Part shown: piece after piece, positions 12,501-21,659 of the stretch | Position numbering within the stretch: the first letter of the stretch is position 1 | Layout of the letters: every line of letters begins with the position of its first letter | Assembly (NCBI RefSeq): GCF_036588685.1 | Contig: NC_086386.1 | Location: forward strand, 32,107,883 to 32,171,882 | Direction of reading: 5' to 3' | Length of the DNA stretch: 64,000 bases | Source: Mytilus trossulus | Taxonomy: Eukaryota > Mollusca > Bivalvia > Mytilida > Mytilidae | Translations under genes and position numbers: made by a program | Notes under the pieces: generated by a model | The model's input: only the letters and a program-made list of their open reading frames with translations | The model's database searches: none | Told to the model about the DNA's origin: nothing

Positions 12501-15222
12501 ATTAATAAATGAGGTCCAGAATTCCCACATAATTTGGTAAATATTAAAGAAAATTCATATAACTTCAGGTACAAAGGCATAGCAGATATACCACGACCAA
12601 AAACAACAAGGTATGGTAAGAAAAGCTTTAGTTATGAGGCAACAAAACTCTGGAACTCCTTGCCAAATGAGGCAAGGAGCTTATCAACTTTTGGCCAGTT
12701 CAAAAATTTTATCTCCACCTGGTGTTTGTCAGAAAAATGTACATTACATGCAGTTCTTATAAATAATGTACTTACTTGCTTGATCTCTAAGCCTGCAGTT
12801 GTTTTTTTTTATTTGTTTTTTTTTAAACCCTTTGCAGTTATTTTTATCTTTTATTTAGCCATTTATTCTTCTGCTTATGCATTACCTTCGCTATAACTGC
12901 ATACAGTTCTTTGTTTGTGCTCATAGTGTTTGAATGTTGCGTGGGCTACTCTGATATAAATACTATGTGCTACTATATAAGTGCATAAGTATATAAACTT
13001 AAAAAAGCAGTCTCTTATTTTGAATGGAATATGATAAAATATTTGTAAAATAATATTAAAACGTTGTTTATGATAACATTGGCTTTAAAACGAACAAAAA
13101 ATGTATGAAAAAAAATGTATAACAAAATGAAGTGTTTTTGAAAAAAAACCTGCATTTTACAACTTTTACTGTAGTCGAACTTTACAAGGTCAGACATTTC
13201 AAAATTAATCTTTAGATGATTGTTCACATCATGGTTGATCGTTATACGCCAAAGAATAAGTACTTTGTGAGCAGAACCATTCAAACGGATAACTGCATCT
13301 TAACGTCTTCTGATTTCTGCCATAAGTCGACTAATTTGTTGCTAAGCTAGCAGCAACCACTCTTGACGAAGGGTTTTGTTTATTTCATGACTTGTTTGAA
13401 CTTGGGTGTCCTTTCAGGCACTTTACGCCCAATAGTGTCCCATAAATGCTCAATATGGTTCAAATTCGGGCTACGATTGGCCAAGGAAGATAAACCGAAT
13501 TCCATTGGAACAATGAATCTTCCTCCACGACGCTAATTTCCAACTTTGACGAGCTCTGCACTATATTGGATACGGGCATCTGTATGTCTGTTCGTAGGCA
13601 AAGGTCCCCGAAATGGTATTATCGCACGATAACCAGTAGTGATGAGCCGATCTCGAACAGTTCTTATTTAAAGGCTCCTGTATGGTCATTATTCTCTTTT
13701 TATGATTGCATTGTTTGCCATAGGTTTCCTTCTGACCAACCTTCATTAAACTTTATTTTCCCTAGCAGATGTTATAAGGGGTCTTCTTGACCTCGGAAGG
13801 TCTTTAACATCGTTTGTTGCCTGATTTTTATTCTCAAACGATTTATAGTGGAATGGTGATGAATAAATAAAGGCAACAGTAGTATACCGATGTTCAAAAC
13901 TCATAAACCAACAATGCGTGCAATTATCACAGCGACAAACCTGTTTCCCTCATGCTGGATATCTGCCATCTTGCTGCAGTTATGAGTTGTGAATGACCAA
14001 TTACCAAGGTGTCAATAACATACATTTATAAACTTGGTTATTTTAAGTTTTGAAAACAATGAGAATAAAACATCTGTGTTAGTGTTTACGAGTACAGTAG
14101 CTGCATGTGCATATAAGAACTGATAGAGGCGATATTGATTGATTAAACTCAGGTGATATTTTAATAATGTTTAACTAGTTCTATTTCAACAAATTATTTA
14201 ACAAAAAAAAAAGTTTTTTAAATTTGAATTTAAATTTGGTGTTGCAATACTTTTTTTTAATCATGTGTATATATATATATATAAGATATCCAGTTTAAGT
14301 CCCACCCGTATGGAAAATTTAATGTTTTAACATGCAAGTAGGGACTAAAACAGGATTTATATTATATAAGTCACTTTATATTATTCCTGTTTAGTATATA
14401 AAACACATATATATTAATCCTGTTTTAGTCCCACCCCTATGGAAAATTTAGTGTTCTAACATACAGGGTGGAACTTAAACAAGATTAATATTAAACTTTA
14501 TTTCATTTTGGTATTTTTTTCAAATTCTGTTTTATGTAACTTTATTTCATATATTGTTTTAAGGAACACCTCTATCTATTTCGTCAATCCTGTCTCAGTC
14601 CCACCCTTATTGAAAAGGTGTTTTAGCATGGAATGTGGGACTAAAACAGCATTTATTACTGTATTTCATTTGTAGATAATTTTTTTATCCTGTTTTAGTC
14701 CCACCTGGATATTGTCAAACAATTTTTATTTGGATGAATAATGATTAATTTTAAAAATCTGATGAAAAAAATGGTTGATAAGAATAAATGCCAGATAACT
14801 CCAACGGAAATTTTAAAACAAATAATACTAGGTGGGGAAGAATTTTTTAAGTTACACTGTCATAGCTTTGTACACATCAAGTGTGTTGTCATGAGCAGCA
14901 TGGCATTCTCAAAATGTGCCATAGACTCAACATTCCTAATAAGACCAGATTTTGATGTTTATCTGCTTGTTATATGATCAATCAAGAAAATTGGAAAAAA
15001 GTTAAATTTATATCAAGTTTATTTTGCCATGAATATTTTTATTGATTTAAAACTTAGGATTTATTCATATGTTCATATGTTCCATTTAATACCATTTCCA
15101 CTTTTTTGGTTAATAAAGAAAATAAGATTGACATACCATCAATCCAAAGTATGATTTTTTTTCAGTTTTATTTTAATCAAAAGGATTATGTTACTTACGT
15201 CGTCATCTTTTGGAGCCGCCAT
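4090..15222 (-). CDS. HSPA12A-like: HSPA12A-like Hsp70-family protein, gene 1 (7 coding exons, 685 aa)
   Basis: I assembled this gene from complement(4090..5165, 5328..5487, 7272..7511, 9213..9497, 9901..10020, 10355..10507, 15199..15222). All junctions are GT/AG, exon lengths sum to 2,058 nt, and the frame stays open to TAA. The product, 685 residues, is close to the ~675 of vertebrate HSPA12A. The nucleotide-binding domain shows phosphate-1 IDFGTTYSGYAY (D109), LTVPAIW-type connecting sequence (here ITVPAIWDLKAKQFM), phosphate-2 DQGGGTTD (325-332) and the adenosine motif VVGGHSAS (about 493-500), then DPGLAVLKGAVMFG. There is no Hsp70 peptide-binding domain or EEVD tail, as usual in HSPA12. 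It is probably a cytosolic ATPase; its client or ligand is unknown. Residues 9-99 form a helical N-terminal extension absent from genes 2 and 3. Introns 1 and 4 are swollen by transposons or repeats. Confidence 0.88.
5328..5487 (-). CDS. HSPA12A-like: gene 1 exon 6: ALEPEAAS region to phosphate 2
   Basis: 160 nt, ending in phase 1 inside the glycine run of phosphate-2 (LDQG/G). It begins AGIDHDQLILALEPEAAS. The same 160-nt length is found in all three genes. Confidence 0.92.
5640..6545. repeat. 36-bp minisatellite (about 16 copies) with degenerate flanks
   Basis: A tandem array of a 36-bp unit (ATTACTGTGATATTGTTCAC then TACTGTGCCATTGCAT) runs from about 5,690 to 6,285, some 16.5 near-identical copies with a few single-base variants. 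Diverged copies of the theme (TTGCGCAATACTGTGCAATTG) extend to about 6,545. Because 36 is a multiple of three and the unit has no stop in several frames, it produces long but meaningless open frames on both strands. It lies in the gene 1 intron between exons 5 and 6. Confidence 0.9.
6780..7150 (+). repeat. dispersed repeat (family with GATTAGGGACTTTCCGTTT)
   Basis: A sequence phrase recurs in the window: AACAAGGTTCGATCCACCATT, GTCAGGAATATG, GATTAGGGACTTTCCGTTT, GTGATTTTAC-like end. It appears again at 26,930-27,120 and in part at 25,985-26,060 and 21,290-21,440. A 10-bp hairpin (ATACGACCGC/GCGGTCGTAT) sits at about 7,036-7,066. A high-copy element, class unknown. Confidence 0.5.
7272..7511 (-). 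CDS. HSPA12A-like: gene 1 exon 5: ATPase middle
   Basis: 240 nt, phase 0, acceptor TTATAG and donor GTAAAC. It encodes DLTTEMYLEETIKEDD, a basic KKRKKMKAVDVF stretch, then ITVPAIWDLKAKQFM. Gene 2 has three extra codons here and gene 3 nineteen extra. Confidence 0.92.
7512..9212. other. intron 4 of gene 1, nothing recognised
   Basis: 1.7 kb between exons 4 and 5 of gene 1. AT-rich; no repeat, RNA or reading frame I can support. Confidence 0.5.
9213..9497 (-). CDS. HSPA12A-like: gene 1 exon 4: phosphate-1 region of the ATPase
   Basis: 285 nt, phase 0 at both ends, acceptor TTGTAG and donor GTATGT. It carries AAIDFGTTYSGYAYC, KAPTCVLF, a HSFGHKA segment and EYYYFEYFKMMLYEQE, all typical of HSPA12. 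It matches exon 28,735-29,040 of gene 2 and 48,971-49,273 of gene 3. Confidence 0.92.
9503..9625. repeat. ATA/AAT microsatellite
   Basis: Imperfect (AAT)n run of about 120 bases, starting within ten bases of the acceptor of gene 1 exon 4. On the gene strand it supplies a (TTA)n tract in place of a normal polypyrimidine tract. Confidence 0.9.
9901..10020 (-). CDS. HSPA12A-like: gene 1 exon 3: N-terminal extension, second part
   Basis: 120 nt, phase 0 at both ends, acceptor ATACAG and donor GTAAAT. It encodes 40 residues (VESLKIMLKDA through KMVSEL) with heptad-like hydrophobic spacing, a likely helix or coiled coil just before the ATPase domain. Confidence 0.85.
10355..10507 (-). CDS. HSPA12A-like: gene 1 exon 2: N-terminal extension, first part
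   Basis: 153 nt, phase 0 at both ends, acceptor GGCAG and donor GTAAGT. It encodes 51 residues starting IEVTFRELKDF and ending GVTEDR, charged and helix-prone. No counterpart was found in genes 2 or 3. I do not recognise this extension as a named domain. Confidence 0.85.
10527..12900 (+). pseudogene. non-LTR retrotransposon (LINE) remnant with RT domain, disabled
   Basis: Fragments in three frames can be read in order along the plus strand. First KKATGIDGISPNI with VKPITQL-like sequence (about 11,270-11,360), then FRAGYDCQSTL, a LMDLS-stop-AFDCLPHDLL segment (11,650-11,700), QGSIFIGPVLFNVFIN and the catalytic-site variant YNFADDNTL (11,910-11,940). KLLGVTIDFKLDFHTHI follows, and last the C-terminal KLWNSLPNEAR region (12,650). 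This is the RT order of Jockey/CR1-type elements. Many stops and frameshifts show it is dead. It starts inside a dispersed repeat at 10,527-10,640 and sits in intron 1 of gene 1, antisense to that gene. Confidence 0.85.
13290..13990 (-). pseudogene. Tc1/mariner-like transposase remnant
   Basis: On the minus strand the end of a DDE-type transposase is clear: NRSPNLNHIEHLWDTIGRK, then VPERTPKF and a stop at about 13,385. Upstream pieces include MADIQHEGNRF (about 13,970) and short HTH-region fragments near 13,650. The middle with the first catalytic residues is missing or scrambled, so this is a deleted, inactive copy in intron 1 of gene 1. Confidence 0.75.
14285..14710. repeat. array of hairpin units with TTTTAGTCCCACC ends
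   Basis: Three consecutive inverted-repeat units share the arms CCTGTTTTAGTCCCACCC and GTGGGACTAAAACAGG around a 30-40 base centre (TATGGAAAATTTAGTGTT-like): about 14,290-14,352, 14,418-14,488 and 14,586-14,655. A half-unit lies at 14,688-14,706. Each can fold on itself. Probably a small MITE-like element multiplied in tandem; no coding capacity. Confidence 0.75.
14711..15190. other. intron 1 of gene 1, proximal part
   Basis: AT-rich intron sequence. The 78-codon open frame at 14,741-14,977 shows no family resemblance and I do not call it. Confidence 0.4.
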
Positions 15223-15231
15223 GATTGTTTC
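15199..15231 (-). CDS. HSPA12A-like: gene 1 first coding exon (ATG exon, unit A)
   Basis: The reverse strand reads a T-rich tract, AG, then GAAACAATC and ATG (15,222). It codes MAAPKDDD, followed by a GTAAGT donor at 15,198-15,193. The 24 coding bases end in phase 0, joining the phase-0 exon at 10,507. The upstream acceptor implies a separate noncoding exon, probably near 16,075. Near-copies of this exon lie at 16,315 and 18,250. Confidence 0.8.
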
Positions 15232-15599
15232 CTAAAAAAAAACAGAACTTGAACCCAAATGAAAAAATCCAAGCTTCCAACATTGTCTTAAAAAACTTCA
15301 AAACAATTGCGAGTTATCGTAAAAAAGTATATTAACACTACACATATAGCAACACTAAACTGAAGACTGATATGTTTACTTGTCATTTTGTTCAATTTTG
15401 TCGTTCTGATTTTATATTGTTTGTTTTTTTACATACAACCCCTTATTTCATTGATTTTGTATTTACATTGTGTCATATATCAAATGTACCCGTTCAGTGT
15501 ATGCTCACTTGTTTCAATATGTCTTTTGATTAAGTTAAGCCATTTCAATTGATATTTTATTGTGTTACCTTTTTTATGTTGTGATGTTACATTATTGCT

Positions 15600-15935
15600 T
15601 CAGATAAGGGCGAATGTTGGTACCTTTTCAAACCCACTGCAGTTGTATACACCTACTCCAAGTAACGAATCTGATGTTCAGTAGGTCTTGCTTGTTATGT
15701 GGTTCATAAGTGTTTCTCGTTTCCCGTTTTTAATGTTGAGTAGATCGTTGGGTTTCCAGTTTGAAAGGTTTTACACGTGTCCTTTTTGTGGCCCTTTATA
15801 CAGCTTGCTGTTCGGTGTGAGCCAAGGTTCCATGTTGAAGACCGTACTTTGACCTATAATGGTTGACTTTTATAAATTGCGACTTGGATGGAGAGGTGTC
15901 TCATTGGCACTCGTATCACATCGTCTTACATATAT
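15600..15935 (+). repeat. dispersed repeat family (GTCTCATTGGCACTC end)
   Basis: Contains CAGCTTGCTGTTCGGTGTG, AAGGTTCCATGTTGAAGACC, GACCTATAATGG and the end GTCTCATTGGCACTC. Copies of this family occur at 28,150-28,310, 34,110-34,400, 45,430-45,740 and 47,945-48,060 (plus), and at 10,527-10,640, 29,440-29,715, 40,905-40,990 and 62,770-62,965 (minus). I know it as a very common mussel repeat; its class (SINE, MITE or Helitron-like) is not evident. Here it separates the ATG exon from the noncoding exon of unit A. Confidence 0.65.
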
Positions 15936-16074
15936 TACGGTATTTATTATAGATACTTTCTCTGTCAAATTAGTTGTATATGTATGACGATGTGTCAGTC
16001 AACAGGAAAAAAATAATCCTTTGTTAATCCAGAAACAATAGTCAGACTCTGAGAAGACTAGCCTTTGCACTTAC

Positions 16075-16130
16075 TCATTGGAACCATGTTTTCAACGGCG
16101 AATTAAAATATAACACCAATTTTTTAAAAG
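16075..16130 (-). promoter_or_regulatory. putative 5' noncoding exon, unit A
   Basis: Read on the minus strand, a conserved stretch ends AACCATG.. CCAATGA and is followed by GTAAGTGC. Two homologous copies with the same donor lie upstream. The exon is inferred because the ATG exon at 15,231 starts with its own acceptor; its 5' limit (transcription start) is not visible. Confidence 0.45.
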
Positions 16131-16279
16131 TTTTTTGGTTTTACGAGACCCGGGCTGAACCCTACAACATCAAGCAGCAGAGACGAACACGAAACAGCTA
16201 AGGTGGTTATAAAAAACATAATTGTTATAGCTTGACGACTTGTTCATAAGTATGAATTTTCTCGGTTTTGATTTAATCA

Positions 16280-16324
16280 AAATTTTATGTTATCCACATT
16301 TCTTGGAGCCGACATGATAGTTTC
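16280..16324 (-). pseudogene. decayed ATG exon, unit B
   Basis: The acceptor (AAAATTTTAG/GAAACTATC) and ATG (16,315) are kept and the codons read MSAPRN. The GTAAGT donor is replaced by GTGGAT through a small deletion, so normal splicing from this copy is unlikely. Aligns base for base with the exon at 15,199-15,231. Confidence 0.65.
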
Positions 16325-17476
16325 CTAAAATTTTTTATTTGAACCCAATTGCAAATGAAAGAATCAAATCTTCCAACATAGTTTTAAAAAACTTAACAAC
16401 AATTGTGAGTAAAAACATATAGGTTGCATTTCTGTAAATATTGACAATGCAATTTCCCATCGGAACTCCTTTTACGGTTAAACTGTACCACTTTTACTAT
16501 GAAGTTTTGAATAAAAATCTTATCCTAGAATTGACAGTTCATCTGCACTATAATTTTTTTCAAAGGTCAAAATAAAGGGCTGTGCGGCATTTTTCAACGT
16601 TGATATGCCATGAACTTTTCAGAGTTTATACTAACACTAATTTTCTTAACTACCCCTACCTCGAGTGAAGGGTTACCACCGATTTCAATGTAAACAATTT
16701 GCACATGTATATTTACTGGTAACATTCCCAAGTTATGTCTCTATTAGATGGAACACAGAGAGCATAACTGGGAACCAGTATGTAAACAAAATTAAATTTC
16801 TATGAATATTCTAGATCTCCCCCAAAAAGGCGTGGTTTGAGAAACAGCTGTATTGACAAAGTGCAACCTTTAAACACACGTATATAGCAACGCTAGATTG
16901 AAGACTGATATGTTTACTTAAGATCTAAATATATTATTGTTACTGTGTTTTTTTTTGGTACAAAATCAAAAGTCAAATTTTCCACACTTCACACAAGAAA
17001 AATATCGAAACATAATGCTAATTGCAAAAAAAAAAAAATATTATAAAGTAAAAACATCGTTTAAACTTTCTTTTTAATATAACACAGAAACAAATAAAAT
17101 GTTTAAAAGTTTAATGATGGAAAATGAGATAAACGTAATATCTATAGATAAAAAAAAAAGGTTGAACGATAGATTTATAACACTTATTTAATCAATCAAT
17201 GTGTAAACTTTATGAAATTCTTAGTCTTTGGACATACATATCTTTTAGTTTTGTTTTGTCATAACAACTTTAAAGTCCATACATACTAATTCAGTCACAG
17301 GTGAACGAAGAAAGAATTTTAGAGGTGCAAACCTTTAAATATACTTATGGTTATAATGTTTATTAAGGTTAGCTGTTTAACCTCAATCGGCAAATCTTCT
17401 ACAGTAAGACATGACATCCTATATATCAACCAGGAAACAATATTCTGACCCTGAGCCGACCAACCTTTGTACTTAC

Positions 17477-17530
17477 TCATTGAATCCGTGTTTTCAATGG
17501 AGAATCAGAATATAACACCAATTTAAAAGT
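17477..17530 (-). promoter_or_regulatory. putative 5' noncoding exon, unit B
   Basis: Homologue of the segment at 16,075, ending AATGA before a GTAAGTAC donor. The exon upstream limit is unknown. Confidence 0.4.
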
Positions 17531-18226
17531 CGGGGTTCACCCACAACTTTAATATTCATGATATTTTAAAATTATATGTATATCTTTCCAACGAAAATTG
17601 AATTGGAAGTTAACATAACAAAATGCGAATGATTGTAGATGAAAGAATTTAAATTAGGCATTACAAATCCCTTCCTGATCACAAATAAGACACACTAAAA
17701 ACAATAAACGAGAAATAAAAATGGTAGACGACATTAAATGCCATCAACGGAGTAAATGAGTTACCTTGAGACGAGCATATTATTTTGATATATCGATGTG
17801 TAAACCATGAACGATCAACCATCCCGTATCCTGGGACGATAGTGTAACAGCACAACATAAGAACAAAGTATAGTTTAGAAGGACTTGTATCATTGCGTTT
17901 GTGTATAAAAAGTAATAGACCACTAAAAGATTGAATTGAACATCGGTAATTTTGTTTTGCTATTGAGATAATGAATATAATTACCAACAAAAATGCAGTT
18001 TTAAGTTGGTTGTCACGGAAGCATGTCCAAACCTATGAAAGTCAAAGAATAATTTAAGAAAATTGTTATTAAAAATGAGACAATGTGTACCCCAAAATGC
18101 TTTGATAGCGATATCTGCTTAAATATGGAAACATAATATGAAGTATTTTTGTGGCTTTTTTGTGAAAGCTTGACAACTTCTTCATAACTATGATTTTCAT
18201 TTAATCAAAAAGATTACTTAACATAC

Positions 18227-18259
18227 TCTGTCACCTCCCTGACCCGCCATTATCGTTTC
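18227..18259 (-). CDS. HSPA12A-like: alternative ATG exon, unit C, intact splice sites
   Basis: The reverse strand reads a T-rich tract, AG, GAAACGATA, then ATG at 18,250, coding MAGQGGDR, followed by a GTATGT donor. It has the same length (24 coding bases) and phase as the exon at 15,199. It could therefore splice to exon 2 of gene 1 and give a protein differing only in its first eight residues. Use in vivo is unproven. Confidence 0.6.
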
Positions 18260-19406
18260 CTAAAAAAAGAAAAAGAATTGAACTAAAATGAAAGTTGCTA
18301 ACTTTCCAATATAGTCACACAAAACACAAAAAAAAATTAAAAAAAAAAAAAAAAAAAATAGCACATTAACTGAAGACTGATTTGTATACTTAATACTTAA
18401 ATATAGTATTGTCCTTTTGGTTTTCACTGTACAAAATTAAGACATATTTCCAAAACCTCGCACAAAAAAGTTTCAAAACACACGGCTAAATTGAATTTGT
18501 TTTCATCAAACTAGTTTTATTATCATAAAGTAAAGTCATAAAACGTTTCAACTTTCATTTTAATAGCACAGCAACACAATTAAAATGTAAAAAAGTTTGA
18601 TGATCGGAAATGAGATAAACATTATATCTATGACTACAAAAGTTGAACATGAATTTATAACACTTATTTAATCAATTGATGTGCAATCTTTATGAAACTC
18701 TTAGTCTTTGGACATAAATACCTTTTAGTTTTGTTTTGTCATAACGACGTCCTTAGTTTATTGATTAACCGTCCGCATACATAATAATTCAGTCACAGGT
18801 GATTGAAGAAAGAATTTAAAAGGCGTAAACCTTTAAATATACTTATGATGTTTATTATGGATCATATCTGTTTAACTTCGATCAGCAAATTTAATGCATA
18901 TTCAGAACAACGAAATAGTCAAGAGGAAGACATGTGATCCTGTTTATCACCCAAAAGTAAAACCAGACATCGTTTCAACTTTTATTTTAATTGCACAGAA
19001 GCACAATCAAAATGTAAAAAAGTCTAATGATCGAAAATGAAATAAGCTTTATATCTATGGCTTGAAAAGTTGAACGATGAAATTATTACACTAATTAAAT
19101 CAATCAATATGAAGAATTCTTAGGACATAAATACTTATAAGATTTGTGTTGTCATAACAAAGGTCTTGGTTAGTTGATTAACCTTCCTCAAACATACCAA
19201 TTCAGTCACAGGTTATCGCAGAAAGAGTATAAAAGGCGCGAACCTTTAAATACTTATGATATATAATAGATAGCTGTTTAACATCAATCGGAAAAAAAAT
19301 AAATGCACATTCAGGACATCGTAACAGTCAACAGGAAGACACGACATCCTATATATCAAATAGGAAACAATATTCTGACTCTGAGGCGACCAGCCTTTGT
19401 ACTTAC

Positions 19407-19450
19407 TCATTGAAGCCGTGTTTTCGATGTAGAGTCAGAATTAAACACCA
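19407..19450 (-). promoter_or_regulatory. putative 5' noncoding exon, unit C
   Basis: Third copy of the noncoding exon segment; minus strand ends TTCAATGA with a GTAAGTAC donor at 19,406-19,399. It is the outermost and may be closest to the ancestral promoter of gene 1. Confidence 0.4.
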
Positions 19451-19459
19451 ATATTAAAG

Positions 19460-20984
19460 CCGGGGCTTCACCATCAAACATCAACCCACTGCACCAGAGG
19501 CAAACACAAAACAACTAAAGTGGTTAAAAATATAAATTGACAATGTATACGCGTAATGCTTGATCTCTATTATTTGCCTCAAATTATTACGAATTGTTTC
19601 ATAATGACAGTTTGAATATATTTGATTTTTCAAAGGAAATACCCGATATTCAGTTTAATCTCTTAATGGTCTGTTATTTTTCTCTTATTTATCTCAATAA
19701 TACAAATTATACTAAAGTATACTTTGTTCTTATGTTGTGATGTTATGATGTTACACCATCGTTCAAGGATACGTGGATGGTTGACTGTTTATGGTTTACA
19801 CATTGATATTCAAAATATTATGTTTGTCTCAAGTAGACACTGATAACATCTGAACTCAGTTGATGCCAGTTGTTGCCGTCTGTCATTGTTGTTTCTCGTT
19901 TAATATGTTAGTATATCCTCTTTTTTTACAATGCCACTTCTTGCATGAAGGGAGCTTTTATACCTGATTGTAATTTTATTATTTACAATCATATCGATTC
20001 TCCTTATTTCTATGTTAATCGTCTTTAGAAAGATATAATGTTTGAAATGTCATGCAATTGAAGAAAAATGTTGATAAAAGAAGAGTAATATCTTTCCTAT
20101 ATGTAATACGACTGTTGAAACATATAAACAAAACGAACTACATCCAATTTGATACTTGTTAGAATTGCATAAAGATTTTTCTTTAGATTAAAACTAATTT
20201 AAACTACTGAGAAAGAAATAAGGACTCCGAGTTCAAAGTTATGAAACATACATTTAAGTTCATGTTAAAAAATGTGCATTGATAATTATGATAACTGTTG
20301 TTAAAGTTCTACCATTTGAAATATCCATGTTCCATAATACTTTACCATAGATCATAGGTCTCTGAATATCGGCTGCTGAATTAGATAGACTGCGAAAAGA
20401 TGCAACAATTTATATTCCATTTCTGCTATGGCGATTATTTATATACATTGCTATTAACCAAAAAACCTGGTAATATATTTTTTTAAATAAGGCCTTGAAA
20501 ATGGTGGAATAAATTACTTTTGGAGTGTAAAAAAATCGTTGTAAGTAAATTACATGCTTATATTTAGCGATTTCGAATGTCTACCCTATTTACCACTTTG
20601 TCTCATAATCTTAATAATACAAATTCACAAACCAGATTACATGGGCATTTTTAAAGTCAAATTACGAATATATATGTTCAAACTATTTTTAGGTATATTA
20701 CAAATCTAATCCTGAATCAATCCTAATTGTTCTAATTCTATCTTAGTTTTTGGGAAATATTTTTAGAAATTCAAATGTGACGTCACTTTGTGTGTTTGTG
20801 TTTTTTAGAATTTCAAATGTGACGCCACTTTGTGCGTTGAGGCTTTTGCTAACTCGGCTGTGTATTTTGATGTGCTGGATTAGGTTGTTTTATGTCATGT
20901 ATCCGTTTTCATTCTGTAGATAGTCACCGCTTCGGTTGTATCATTTTATATCAATTATATTCTAGTAGTCATTTTTTATACTGT
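19460..20984. other. intergenic between genes 1 and 2, nothing firm
   Basis: Possible promoter region of unit C, followed by AT-rich spacer. A weak, partial match to the common dispersed repeat occurs near 19,735-19,960 (GATGTTATGATGTTACACCA). No gene seen. Confidence 0.4.
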
Positions 20985-21200
20985 TTGCAAAAGTATGAAT
21001 TATTCTAAATAATAAGAATGTTCTTATACCAGGCAGAAATTGGGCACAACTTTTTGGAACTTTTTGTCCTCAGTGCTCTTCAACTTTGTACTTGTTTTGG
21101 CTTTCGATTTTTTTTCATCTCAGAGCCACTGGTCAGTCTTGTGTGGACGAAACGCACGTCTGTCGTATTAAATTTTAAACCTGGTACCTTTTGTTAGCTA
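20985..21200 (+). repeat. retrozyme-like element with decayed hammerhead
   Basis: Same body as the copy at 690-945 (CAGGCAGAAATTGGGCACAA, CTCAGTGCTCTTCAACTTTG). The ribozyme at 21,125-21,166 reads CTGGTCA in place of CTGATGA and TGTCGT in stem I, though GTC/GAC stem II, GAAA and the cleavage GTC remain. Presumably inactive. Confidence 0.6.
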
Positions 21201-21289
21201 TTATTTGTGTGTTTCTCTGTCCTATATATTTTCTCATTTATTTGAATTGAAGGCCTGTCATGTAATGTTGTCATTTAAATGTTATATTT

Positions 21290-21440
21290 AACATTGCCTT
21301 AAAAGCGGGAGGTTTTGGCATGCCACAAAACCATGTTCAACCCATTCTTTAAATGTCCTGTACCAAGTCAGAAAAATGGTCATTGTTATATTATAGTTCG
21401 TTTCTGTGTGTGTTATATTTTAATGTTTTGTTTCTGTTGT
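21290..21440 (+). repeat. dispersed repeat fragment
   Basis: Shares CCATGTTCAACCCATT and GTCCTGTACCAAGTCAG with the repeats at 6,780 and 26,930. A short relic of a high-copy family. Confidence 0.4.
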
Positions 21441-21659
21441 GTCATTGTTCACCTCTTATATTTGATGCGTTTCCCTCAATTTTAGTTTGTATCCCTGATT
21501 TGTTTTTTTCAATCGATTTATGAGTTTTGAACAGTAATATACTACTGTTGCCTTTATTGATACTATTACTGAATTTTTGAGAGATAAATGTTTTGTTCGC
21601 CAAAGAGATTCTGTATATCGTCAAGTTATCGGCATTCACACTGTGCATCACTGATTGCG

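Larger units (their letters stand above)
15199..19460 (-). repeat. three tandem promoter/first-exon units upstream of gene 1
   Basis: Three blocks in series share the same ordered landmarks. The ATG exons have starts at 15,222, 16,315 and 18,250. Next comes GAAGACTGATATGTTTACTT (15,361, 16,903, 18,370), then TCAGTCACAGG with AACCTTTAAAT (17,293, 18,791, 19,202), then a segment ending in a GTAAGT donor read on the minus strand (16,074, 17,476, 19,406). Unit C has an extra internal duplication (18,525-18,870 versus 18,955-19,260). The landmark TCAGTCACAGG is not seen in unit A, which instead carries a dispersed repeat. The block duplicates the 5' end of gene 1. Confidence 0.75.

Noticed and set aside
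17679-17990. 103-codon minus-strand open frame between units B and C
   Set aside because: Hydrophobic composition expected from AT-rich DNA, no recognisable family, and it lies within the duplicated 5' region of gene 1.
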